Positions 34,801-43,104 of a stretch of DNA of 64,000 bases are shown here, piece by piece. Under the pieces are notes generated by a model. That model did not search any database. It was not told the DNA's origin and saw only the letters and a list, made by a program, of their open reading frames with translations. The stretch covers positions 1-64,000 of the forward strand of contig NZ_JADEWX010000014.1 in NCBI RefSeq assembly GCF_015207395.1, in the 5' to 3' direction. The position numbers and the translations under genes are program-made. The stretch's first letter is position 1. The number at the start of each line of letters is the position of its first letter. This DNA is from Nodosilinea sp. LEGE 07088. GTDB lineage: Bacteria; Cyanobacteriota; Cyanobacteriia; Phormidesmidales; Phormidesmidaceae.

Positions 34801-35763
34801 ATGGCTACCCCCTCTCCCAAAATTCCCATCTCGGTGCTGATTCCCGCTAAGAATGAGGAGCAAAACCTACCCGCCTGCCTGGCCAGCCTGGAGCGAGCTG
34901 CAGAGATTTTTTTAGTGGATTCTCACAGCAGCGATCGCAGCATAGACATTGCCACCGCTGCCCGGGCCAAGGTGGTGCAGTTTGATTTCAACGGCCACTG
35001 GCCCAAGAAGAAGAACTGGGCCCTTGACAACTTGCCCTTTAGTCACGAGTGGGTTCTCATTGTCGATTGTGACGAGCGCATTACCCCCGAGCTGTGGGAC
35101 GAGATTGAAACCGCCATCCAGCAGGACAATTTCGACGGCTACTATCTCAATCGGCGGGTCTTCTTTTTGGGCACCTGGATTCGTCACGGCGGCAAGTATC
35201 CCGACTGGAACCTGCGCCTGTTTCGCCATCGGGCAGGCCGCTATGAAAACCTGCAAACTGCCGATATCCCCAATACCGGCGACAACGAAGTCCATGAGCA
35301 TGTGATGATCGATGGCCCGGTGGGCTATCTCAAACACGACATGCTACACGAAGATTTTCGTGACCTCTACCACTGGCTGGCTCGCCACAACCGCTACTCA
35401 AACTGGGAGGCCCAGGTCTATTACAACCTATTGACGGGCATGGGCGACGGCGGCACGATTGGCGCGAGTTTGTGGGGCGATGCGGTGCAGCGCAAACGGT
35501 TTCTTAAGAAGATTTGGGTACGGCTTCCTTTCAAGCCTCTGCTGCGGTTTTTGATCTTCTATGTGCTTCAACTGGGTTTTTTGGATGGCCGGGCAGGCTA
35601 TATCTATGGGCGATTGCTGAGCCAGTATGAGTACCAAATTGGAGTCAAACTGTTCGAGCTGCGACAGTTTGGTGGCCAGCTCAATGTCGCCCCCAAAAAT
35701 GGAAAACCCGCAGCTCAGCCAGAGGTTAACTCTGCTATGGTTTCGGTAGAATCGGCCCCGTAG
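34801..35763 (+). CDS. Family 2 glycosyltransferase (WaaE/KdtX-like)
   Basis: 320 residues. ISVLIPAKNEEQNLPACLASLERAAEIFLVDSHSSDRS is the nucleotide-sugar binding start; WVLIVDCDERITPELWDEI carries the DxD-like DCDE. The GKYPDWNLRLFRHRAGRYEN segment and the later YSNWEA element resemble the WaaE/KdtX subfamily. A C-terminal hydrophobic stretch (LLRFLIFYVLQLGFLDG) suggests membrane association. It probably adds a sugar to a lipid- or polymer-linked exopolysaccharide. It lies 56 bases after the first glycosyltransferase. Confidence 0.88.
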   Translation: MATPSPKIPISVLIPAKNEEQNLPACLASLERAAEIFLVDSHSSDRSIDIATAARAKVVQFDFNGHWPKKKNWALDNLPFSHEWVLIVDCDERITPELWDEIETAIQQDNFDGYYLNRRVFFLGTWIRHGGKYPDWNLRLFRHRAGRYENLQTADIPNTGDNEVHEHVMIDGPVGYLKHDMLHEDFRDLYHWLARHNRYSNWEAQVYYNLLTGMGDGGTIGASLWGDAVQRKRFLKKIWVRLPFKPLLRFLIFYVLQLGFLDGRAGYIYGRLLSQYEYQIGVKLFELRQFGGQLNVAPKNGKPAAQPEVNSAMVSVESAP

Positions 35764-35786
35764 AATTCCTGCGATCGCAGCTGGCT

Positions 35787-36410
35787 ATGACCGTCCCCCC
35801 TTGTTCTGCTTCTGATTCGTCCCCCGACCTGGAGGATACTGCTGCCTGGGTACAGCTCGATTGCTATGATCAATCGTGGTATCAACCAGGGCGACCTAAG
35901 GCGGTGATTTTGCTGTGGTGGCTCCTCCAGGCGATCATCTTTCCCCTCACGCTCCACGCTGCTCACGGGCCCAGGCGCTGGCTGCTACGTCGCTTTGGGG
36001 CCACTGTGGGCAAAGGCGTAGTCATTCGCCCGACCGCTCGGTTCACCTACCCCTGGCATGTCACCCTGGGCGATCACAGCTGGATTGGCGACGATGTAGT
36101 GCTCTACAGCCTGGCCCCGATCACCATTGGTCAGCACTGTGTCATTTCCCAGAAAAGCTACCTCTGCACCGGCAGCCACGACATGGGCGACCTGCAATTC
36201 GGCCTGGAAATAGCTCCGGTGGTGATTGAAAACGGAGCCTGGATAGCCACCGACTGCTTTGTGGCCCCGGGGGTGACGGTGGGGGCAAACACTGTGGTGG
36301 GCGCGCGCAGCAGCGTATTTAAGTCGCTGCCCCCAGGACAAATATGCTACGGCAACCCCTGTCGCCCGGTGGCCCCGCGCCCGAGGAGCATGGCCAGTCC
36401 GCAGCCCTAG
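35787..36410 (+). CDS. WcaF-family acetyltransferase (exopolysaccharide)
   Basis: 207 residues. A conserved N-terminal WYQPGRPKAVILLWWLLQAIIFPLTLHA leads into left-handed beta-helix hexapeptide repeats (about 95-190). These include VIRPTARFTYPWHVTLGDHSWIGDDV and GAWIATDCFVAPGVTVGANTVVGARSSV, with the catalytic His-type site near SHDMGD. It likely O-acetylates a sugar in an extracellular polysaccharide. Two glycosyltransferases precede it on the same strand, a layout that recalls hormogonium-polysaccharide-type gene sets; that link is inference. Confidence 0.88.
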   Translation: MTVPPCSASDSSPDLEDTAAWVQLDCYDQSWYQPGRPKAVILLWWLLQAIIFPLTLHAAHGPRRWLLRRFGATVGKGVVIRPTARFTYPWHVTLGDHSWIGDDVVLYSLAPITIGQHCVISQKSYLCTGSHDMGDLQFGLEIAPVVIENGAWIATDCFVAPGVTVGANTVVGARSSVFKSLPPGQICYGNPCRPVAPRPRSMASPQP

Positions 36411-36431
36411 TACCGCTGACTTAGCCCCGAC

Positions 36432-37670
36432 TTAGCTCAGTTCCAGGCGATCGCCGCCACCGTAGAGGAGCGAAACCATCAGGGTCATGTACTCCCGCAG
36501 GTGACGGGTGAGCAAAAAGTTTTCTCGCACCAGCTCTCGGGCCTGATGGCCAAATTCGGCGATTTTGTCGGGCTGATTGAGCAGATAGCGAATCCGCAGA
36601 GCGGCTCCTTCGGGGGTATTGACCAAAAAACCGGTGTGATAGTTCACCACCTGGAGACGAATGCCGCCGGTATCGCCTCCAATCACGGGCTTCCCCTTCC
36701 ACATGCCCTCGGTGACGGTGAGGCCAAACCCCTCACGGGTAGATTTTTGCAGCACAATGTCGGCCCCTCGCTGGAGGGCGTTGATAGTGCGGTGGGCATC
36801 CGGGGGCAGCATCAAGATATGAATATCGGGGTCGTGGTTGGCCTCGGTTTTGACCTCTTGCAGCACCAGAGCGCCTTCGGGGTCATCGGTGGCGCTGCCC
36901 CCCGCCAGCACCAGCTGGAGGTCTGGGTGAAATTTGGTGGCCATTTTGTAGGCTCGAATCACCCCAACCGGGTCTTTGAAGCGATCGAACCGCGACACCT
37001 GCACCACCAGCGGTCGGTCGGGGTCAATGTGAAACTCTTGCAGCACCTGTTGCACCTCGTCGTTGTCGAGGGAGCAATTTTTCTCGCTGAGGGGGTCGAT
37101 GCTGGGGGAAATAATGTATTCCGGGTGGGGCAGAGCCTGGGCGAAGGTCGGTAGCGAAAAGATACTGGCCTCGTAAAGTTCGATGAACGGGCGCAAGAAC
37201 TTCCACACGGGTCGGTAGGGATGACTGGCATCGATGTGACAGCGCCAGATCCAGTGGCCCTGGCGGTTGGGACAGAGGGAGAGCTGAGGAGCGGGCTGGG
37301 GGTCGTGGATAAAGACAAAATCGGCGTCGGTCAGGTGCGATCGCAGCCGCTCGGCGTTGTCTCGGTTAATTTCCTCATAGTGCGTCAACAGCTCCTGGCT
37401 AATGGGTACCGGGTTACCCTGTAAAGCATTGTGCATAGCCTTAGTGCACTGAAAAAAGGGCTCATCGCCGGTAATCACCTGCCAGTGGCTCTCTAAACCC
37501 AGCTCCCGCATGAGCGGCACCAGCTTGGTCAAAATTTCGGCCACTCCACCGCCGATTTTGGTGGAATTGACATGTACCACCGATTTGCCCTGGAGCGGCT
37601 GAGCCAGCTGCTGGAGTTGATCAATCACGTCATCCCCAACGATCTGAGCATAGTGATCCAAAATGCTCAT
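36432..37670 (-). CDS. treT: TreT-like trehalose synthase (family 4 glycosyltransferase)
   Basis: 412 residues. GT-B glycosyltransferase with VVHVNSTKIGGGVAEIL near residue 32, the nucleotide-binding region PLVVQVSRFDRFKDPVGVIRAY, and EGFGLTVTEGMWKGKPVIGGDTGGI (E-x7-E). The first motif and overall similarity match TreT, which reversibly makes trehalose from NDP-glucose and glucose. The ATGA overlap with the upstream DUF5752 gene implies coupled translation. treH/treY/treZ lie just upstream on the same strand. It could instead act on another acceptor, but context favours trehalose. Confidence 0.82.
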   Translation of the reverse strand: MSILDHYAQIVGDDVIDQLQQLAQPLQGKSVVHVNSTKIGGGVAEILTKLVPLMRELGLESHWQVITGDEPFFQCTKAMHNALQGNPVPISQELLTHYEEINRDNAERLRSHLTDADFVFIHDPQPAPQLSLCPNRQGHWIWRCHIDASHPYRPVWKFLRPFIELYEASIFSLPTFAQALPHPEYIISPSIDPLSEKNCSLDNDEVQQVLQEFHIDPDRPLVVQVSRFDRFKDPVGVIRAYKMATKFHPDLQLVLAGGSATDDPEGALVLQEVKTEANHDPDIHILMLPPDAHRTINALQRGADIVLQKSTREGFGLTVTEGMWKGKPVIGGDTGGIRLQVVNYHTGFLVNTPEGAALRIRYLLNQPDKIAEFGHQARELVRENFLLTRHLREYMTLMVSLLYGGGDRLELS

Positions 37671-38389
37671 GGGCGTTCCCTCGGACAGTAGCGCTCAAAG
37701 GTTTTCGCCAGTTGCTGACGGATGGTGGTGAGGCTGTTGAAGTAGGGATCAATGGCGGCCAGGTGCTGGGCCAATTCGGCATAGCGATCGCCCCAGCAGG
37801 CCAGCCAAAAGCAAAAATCGTCCTGGCTGGTCGGCAAACGACGCCGGGCATCGATGAAGTGGTAAAAAATACTGCTGGTTGACAGGTGCGGAATGAGCGT
37901 GATCAGCTCTTCGGGCTGCTGGATCCGTTTGGCCGTATCAAACACCACGATGGTGGAGCGGATAAACTCGAAGGGTTCGGTGGCCAAGACCCAGCGCAGG
38001 TATTCTTGCTCATCTAGGCGCTCAGCGATCACCTCTAGTAATTCCTGCCGCAGGGCCTCTAAATCGCCATAGTCATTGGGGTCTACCATGGCCAGACGCT
38101 CGGCCAGGGTGTCGTCGTGTAATCCCCGTCGGGCCCAGGAGGCAAAGTGGTTGTTGTACTCCCGCACATCGAAGTGGGGCTCTAGCAAACTGCCCCACAC
38201 ATGCAGGTAGATGCTGTCGGTATCGATGGTTGTGAGATGGGTTTGCAGCTCTTTGAGGGTCGTGGCTTTTTTGCCCGTGGCGATGGTCAGTAGGGCGCAG
38301 TCTTTAATGGCAAAGGCGTCTGCTGCCACTGGCGGACAGAACGGGGCAACCGCATTAGCCATAGGCCAGACCTCCTGGGAAGATGACAT
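37667..38389 (-). CDS. DUF5752 protein coupled to treT
   Basis: 240 residues, soluble, helical. The most conserved-looking segments are LKELQTHLTTIDTDSIYLHVWGSLLEPHFDVREYNNHFASWA and EQEYLRWVLATEPFEFIRSTIVVFDTAKRI, then SIFYHFIDARRRL and FCFWLACWGDRY. From memory this matches DUF5752, found beside TreT-like genes in several phyla. No catalytic motif is evident. Stop and treT start overlap (ATGA at 37667-37670), so a partner, regulator or scaffold of TreT is likely. That role is inference. Confidence 0.78.
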   Translation of the reverse strand: MSSSQEVWPMANAVAPFCPPVAADAFAIKDCALLTIATGKKATTLKELQTHLTTIDTDSIYLHVWGSLLEPHFDVREYNNHFASWARRGLHDDTLAERLAMVDPNDYGDLEALRQELLEVIAERLDEQEYLRWVLATEPFEFIRSTIVVFDTAKRIQQPEELITLIPHLSTSSIFYHFIDARRRLPTSQDDFCFWLACWGDRYAELAQHLAAIDPYFNSLTTIRQQLAKTFERYCPRERP

Positions 38390-38525
38390 CGCTGTAGTTC
38401 AACCCTATCGAATCGGGTCTGCAATGCCATGGGCCATTAGCATTTCGATAGCCTTGTCAAGCCTTCTCAATAAATGACGAGGGAGTGCAGCCAGGCCAGC
38501 CAGCTCAGGCAGGAATTCAGCATGT

Positions 38526-38564
38526 AGGAGCCAGAACCCAGGAGGGCCGTATATTCTGGCTCCT
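38526..38564 (-). terminator. Hairpin downstream of treH
   Basis: AGGAGCCAGAA pairs perfectly with TTCTGGCTCCT (11 bp) around a 17-base loop, 62 bases after the treH stop. There is no T-run, so termination is probable but not certain; it separates treH from the DUF5752-treT unit. Confidence 0.55.
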
Positions 38565-38625
38565 GACGCCTGCTCCAGAGACAATTCCCTATCTCACGCT
38601 GATCGCTATGGTGGCCTAACCCCTT

Positions 38626-40182
38626 TTAAGCTGCTTGCTCAGCCCAGGTCTGGGGGCGCTGCTCCAGCATCCAGAGAAACTCAGACACCACGCCGTTAGT
38701 CCAGCCAAAGCCGATTTCGTTGGAGCTGTAGCCAAACTGAATTTCGTCGGAGACATTGGCGGAACAGCGCTCGACATCATACTTTTCTAGGAGCGTGCCG
38801 GTTTTCTCAAACTCCTGCACCACCATATGCACAAATTTAGTGGCGACTCGGTGGGCGTCGTCAGTGTAGCCGCTGCGGGCTAGCCCGCCCACTGCAAACC
38901 ACTGCAAGGGAGCCCAGCCAAAGGGCGCATCCCACTGGTTACCCGATGTATGGGTGCTGGTGAGCAGGCCGCCCTCGGCCTCAAATTTCTTCAGGTTATC
39001 GACTACCCGCCGCGCCTGGTGAGGCGACGCAATGCCCGCCCAGAGTGGCATAAAGGTGGTGACGAACTCGTAGGGACGGCGCTGACCAGTGTGGGGGTTG
39101 TAGTCAAAGTACAGCCCCGCTTCGTCATCCCATAGATATTGGTCGATTAGCTGGTGGCGATGCTGGGCCCGAGTCTGCCAAATTTCGGCTTCCCAGCTGC
39201 GACCCAGCATGCGATAGAACTCGGCCATATCCTGCTCCATCTGATAGAGCAGCACGTTGAGGCAAACCGGAGCGTAGTGGATGATGTCGGCGCTGAAGGG
39301 GCCAAACCGATTGGTGATGTCGAAGCCCGACTCGCGCATGGAGCGATCGCCCTGGTAGTAGAGCTCGGTGAGCTGGTCGGTCTCAGCGTCGTAGAACAGG
39401 CTGACGTCGTAGTCGTCGATGGGGTGCTCGCGGAAATATTCCCGCACCCGATCGTAGTGGGTGCGACCGGCTTCATCTCGCTCAGAACTCTCCACCTCGG
39501 GGGCCGGACCGTGGCCCAGGGCGTGGTAGTGGGAGAGCCCGGTGACGGGGCTAAAGTGGGGCGGCACCATCCAGTAGTAGTAGTAGCGCTCGAGCACCGG
39601 CAGCAGGCTCTGGAGCCAGTCGGTATCGCCCGTGTGCTGAAACACGGCCATCACCATCAGTGAGAGCACTGGCGGTTGGGAACGGTTGAGCATGTAGGTG
39701 CGGTTGGCGTTGAGCACGGTGCCGTAGTGCTGCACCTGGTAGATGAACTGGTCTACCATGCCCTTGGCCATCAACAGCTCCTGATCTCGCAGCAGCCCCA
39801 GCAAAATGAAGTAGCTATCCCAGCCGTACATTTCGTTGAAGCGACCGCCGGGCACTACGTAATCGTGGGGTAAATACAGCAGCCCATGATCGGTGATCTG
39901 ATCGTAGTCAGCAGGCAGCACCCGCAATTCGATTTGGGCAAATTCTTCCGGGCTGAGTACGGCCAGCAGGGCATCTTCCACGGTGTAGCGATCTTCCTGG
40001 GCCGATATATAGAGCGGCCAGGGCGTGCCGGGAGTATGCTCGATTTTTTCGTCTTGGGCCGCCTCTAGCACGTGGCTGAGCGATCGCGACAGGGTCTGCC
40101 AGGAGGTTTTGATATAGGCACGAACAGCACGAATCTGCCAGGGCGTCAGCTCGCTGGCAGGCGAGAGAGCAGATATTTTCAC
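38626..40182 (-). CDS. treH: Trehalase, glycoside hydrolase family 37
   Basis: 518 residues. Both trehalase signatures are present: PGGRFNEMYGWDSYF (111-125) and QWDAPFGWAP (416-425), plus a Gly/Tyr-rich C-terminal segment including YSSNEIGFGWTNGV. No signal peptide is visible, so it is probably cytoplasmic, as in other cyanobacteria. It hydrolyses trehalose to two glucoses and would empty the pool made by TreYZ or TreT. It starts 32 bases after the treY stop. Confidence 0.93.
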   Translation of the reverse strand: MKISALSPASELTPWQIRAVRAYIKTSWQTLSRSLSHVLEAAQDEKIEHTPGTPWPLYISAQEDRYTVEDALLAVLSPEEFAQIELRVLPADYDQITDHGLLYLPHDYVVPGGRFNEMYGWDSYFILLGLLRDQELLMAKGMVDQFIYQVQHYGTVLNANRTYMLNRSQPPVLSLMVMAVFQHTGDTDWLQSLLPVLERYYYYWMVPPHFSPVTGLSHYHALGHGPAPEVESSERDEAGRTHYDRVREYFREHPIDDYDVSLFYDAETDQLTELYYQGDRSMRESGFDITNRFGPFSADIIHYAPVCLNVLLYQMEQDMAEFYRMLGRSWEAEIWQTRAQHRHQLIDQYLWDDEAGLYFDYNPHTGQRRPYEFVTTFMPLWAGIASPHQARRVVDNLKKFEAEGGLLTSTHTSGNQWDAPFGWAPLQWFAVGGLARSGYTDDAHRVATKFVHMVVQEFEKTGTLLEKYDVERCSANVSDEIQFGYSSNEIGFGWTNGVVSEFLWMLEQRPQTWAEQAA

Positions 40183-40214
40183 TGGTTACAAATCTTATTT
40201 CCTACTCCAATAGC

Positions 40215-43031
40215 TTATCCTTTAGACGCGGTAACGAGTAAGGCTACGGGGAAGATTTGCAGAATCTTGGCGATTGGCACCCTGGGCTGATCGCGATGCT
40301 TTACATCGGTGAGGGCGTCTTGCCAGGGGCCGTTGAGGTTGGTCGGCAGCACCAGGGCCGTATCGCCCCAAACGGTTTTGCCGCAGGGGTTTTGCTCAGG
40401 GGTGATGAGGCCAGTGAGAAAGCGAGGCACAATGGCGATCGCAGTTTGCCCCTGGTAGGTTCTGGCAAAGGCCACCATGTGCTCGGCCTGTTCCCCCTCG
40501 ACTGCAATGGGCTGGTAATCGCCCTGTTCGAAGACGGCTCGATACCGCTGGCGGGCTGCCAGGGTGCGGGTGATCAAAAACAGCTTGAGACGGCCATCGT
40601 GGCGAGTGGCCCTGAGATCACCCAGCAAACTCTTGAGGTCGGTTTGGCAGCGGCGCTGAATCTCCTGCAAAAACGAGAGGCGATCGCTGTAATTGACCGG
40701 ACGGCGATTGTCGGGATCAACCAAACTAAAATCCCACAGTTCGCTGCCCTGATAGAGATCGGGCACCCCAGGAACGGTGAGTTTGAGCAGGGTTTGAGCC
40801 AGGGAATTGTAGATGCCGTACTCGGCAATTTTTTGCTGAAAGGGTCGAAACTCCGCCAAAAACTGGTTGGGCTTGGAGTCATCGAGGATCCGTTCTACAA
40901 AGGTGACGAAGCCCGCTTCGTACTCTTCGTCGGGGCGTAGCCAGGCGGTGTAGACCTTGGCTTCGCGCACTGCTTTTACCACGTAGGCTTTGATGCGCTC
41001 AACAAAAGCGGAGTAGTCTTGGGGGTTGGTTTCAAAGGGAAAAGCCCCCACTAGAGTCTGATAGAGAAAATATTCATTGTTGGGGTCAGGGATAGTCCGC
41101 TTTGGGGTGACCAGCTTGCAGGCCTTGTTGAGGGTTTGCCAGCGCTGCACCTGCTGATCCCATTCTGCGGGGATTTCTGACAGGACGTTGAGCCGGGCTC
41201 GGACATCTTCGCTGCGTTTAGTATCGTGGGTCGAGGTAGCGTTGAGGGTGTGGGGCCACTGGGCCAGTTGCCGCTGGTTAAACTGATGAAATTCTTGGGC
41301 GGTGACTCCAAAGATGCCGGGATTGCCCCCCACTTCGTTGAGGGAGATGAGGCGGTTATAGACGTAGAACAACGTGTCTTCGACCCCCTTGGCCATCAGG
41401 GGCCCAGAGAACTGCTGAAACCGCATGGTAAAGTGCAGCCAGGCGGCCTGATCCTCTGGGCTGAGCAGGTCTTCGTAGTCGAGGGTGAGCACCTTTTCGA
41501 TAAAGGACAGCTCGTTTTGCAGCTGGGGGATATGCCGTTGGGCCTGGGCGATCGCCTGCTGGATGTAGGCGCGATCGCGATCGCTCACTCCATCCTCGTT
41601 GATATAGGTGCAGTACACCGGAAACTGCACCAGCACCTCCAAAATGGCCTCACGCAAACCGCTGAGGGTGAAGTCGCGACCATAGCGATACCGACCGGCC
41701 AGGCCTTTGAGCAGATGGCCCAGATTATCGACGTCGCCTACCAGGTTGGTGGCAGCGATCAGCTGTTTTTTGTTGGTTACCCAGGCCTCATAGTCTGGGG
41801 TTTCAGCCACCTGACGGCTATAGATAGCATCAAAGGCTGCGGCATTGGCCCGCTGGCAAAACAGGCCGTTGACCTGGTTCAAAAAGTCATAGCCGCTTGT
41901 GCCTTGAATGGGCCAATCCTCGGGTAAGGTTTCATCCTGCTCAAGAATTTTTTCTATCACTACATAGACGTCTTCGCCACACTTGGTGCGCAACCGTCGG
42001 AGGTAGCGTTCGGGGTTGTAGAGACCGTCGATGTGATCGACCCGTAGTCCTTGAATCTGTCCGGTTTTTACGAGATGGGCGATCAACGAGTGAGTCTTTT
42101 GAAAGACTTTGATATCTTCGATGCGCAGACAGATCAGTTCGTTGACGGTGAAAAAACGGCGATAGTTGAGTTCCTCTGCCCCCACTTTCCAAAAGGCGAG
42201 ACGAAAAAACTGATCGGCTAACAGTTTGTCGAGTAGATCGTAGCGATCGCTGCTGGTGGTGTCGGTTTCGCCATTAAACAAAGCCAGATTGTGCTGAATA
42301 AACTCCTGCACGGCGGTGTCGCTGGTGTAAAGCTCCCAGAGCAGCTCCTTAATAAATTGAGCCTGGTCTTTGCGCTCCCGCCCGGTGGTTTCTTGGGTCA
42401 GATTTTTGAGCATGTAGAGAATGCCCAGCAGCTTAATAAAGTCTGGATGGCTGCGGCCTAGGGCACGGGCAAGGCGATCCAAATCATGGTTTAAAAACCC
42501 GGCGTAGGACTCAATGCGTAGCGGAATCCAGAGGCTGTAATAATTTATGGTCAGGCCGTCTTCGTCGTAGTCGAGGGTGAGCTCACCCCGCTCTAGACAA
42601 CGGCCATAGAAGTCGCCCAACAATGGCGTTAGCAGCTTGCCCTTAAAGTCATCGAAGGGATGTTCCCACTCCACATCAAAAAAGTCGCTGTATTCCGAAT
42701 AGGGGCCATGTTCCAGAATGTCTATCAAGAAAGGGTTTTCGCTGTCGTAGGCCATGTGGTTGGGCACAATGTCCTGTAGCCAACCCAGTCCATGGTGCTG
42801 CACCGTTTCGATCAAGGCGTCAAACGCCGCTGGCCCACCCAACTCGGGGTTAATTTGGGTGGGGTCAACCACGTCATACCCATGGGTGCTACCCGCCCGC
42901 GCTTTAAAGATGGGGGAGGCATAGATGTCTGAAACCCCCAGCGCCTGAAGATAGTCGACAATGCCCTGGGCCGCCTCGAAACCGAAGGCTGGGTTGAACT
43001 GAAGACGATAGGTTGCGGTAGGAATGCGCAT
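40215..43031 (-). CDS. treY: Maltooligosyl trehalose synthase
   Basis: 938 residues from ATG 43031 (MRIPTATYRLQFNPAFGF); an in-frame start at 43061 would add 10 residues. GH13 enzyme: VSDIYASPIFKARAGSTHGYDVVDPTQINPELGG near the start, LQDIVPNHMA (beta3 conserved Asp/His), GLRVDHIDGLYNPERYL (nucleophile region) and the C-terminal VPGVPDLYQGSELWDFSLVDPDNRRPV. It converts the reducing end of maltodextrin into a trehalose unit, which TreZ then releases. It is 73 bases after treZ and 32 bases before treH. Confidence 0.95.
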   Translation of the reverse strand: MRIPTATYRLQFNPAFGFEAAQGIVDYLQALGVSDIYASPIFKARAGSTHGYDVVDPTQINPELGGPAAFDALIETVQHHGLGWLQDIVPNHMAYDSENPFLIDILEHGPYSEYSDFFDVEWEHPFDDFKGKLLTPLLGDFYGRCLERGELTLDYDEDGLTINYYSLWIPLRIESYAGFLNHDLDRLARALGRSHPDFIKLLGILYMLKNLTQETTGRERKDQAQFIKELLWELYTSDTAVQEFIQHNLALFNGETDTTSSDRYDLLDKLLADQFFRLAFWKVGAEELNYRRFFTVNELICLRIEDIKVFQKTHSLIAHLVKTGQIQGLRVDHIDGLYNPERYLRRLRTKCGEDVYVVIEKILEQDETLPEDWPIQGTSGYDFLNQVNGLFCQRANAAAFDAIYSRQVAETPDYEAWVTNKKQLIAATNLVGDVDNLGHLLKGLAGRYRYGRDFTLSGLREAILEVLVQFPVYCTYINEDGVSDRDRAYIQQAIAQAQRHIPQLQNELSFIEKVLTLDYEDLLSPEDQAAWLHFTMRFQQFSGPLMAKGVEDTLFYVYNRLISLNEVGGNPGIFGVTAQEFHQFNQRQLAQWPHTLNATSTHDTKRSEDVRARLNVLSEIPAEWDQQVQRWQTLNKACKLVTPKRTIPDPNNEYFLYQTLVGAFPFETNPQDYSAFVERIKAYVVKAVREAKVYTAWLRPDEEYEAGFVTFVERILDDSKPNQFLAEFRPFQQKIAEYGIYNSLAQTLLKLTVPGVPDLYQGSELWDFSLVDPDNRRPVNYSDRLSFLQEIQRRCQTDLKSLLGDLRATRHDGRLKLFLITRTLAARQRYRAVFEQGDYQPIAVEGEQAEHMVAFARTYQGQTAIAIVPRFLTGLITPEQNPCGKTVWGDTALVLPTNLNGPWQDALTDVKHRDQPRVPIAKILQIFPVALLVTASKG

Positions 43032-43104
43032 GGCGAGTCCAAAACGGAGGTAATGATGCAATTAACCGGAGCTTCGATCGGCGGTGGGCAACTCTCTGCC
43101 TGAA

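Noticed and set aside
36501-37154. 217-codon plus-strand frame
   Set aside because: Lies antisense inside the treT gene, whose motifs are clear; no start context or family match.
40257-40940. 227-codon plus-strand frame
   Set aside because: Antisense to treY; low-complexity composition caused by codon bias of the real gene.
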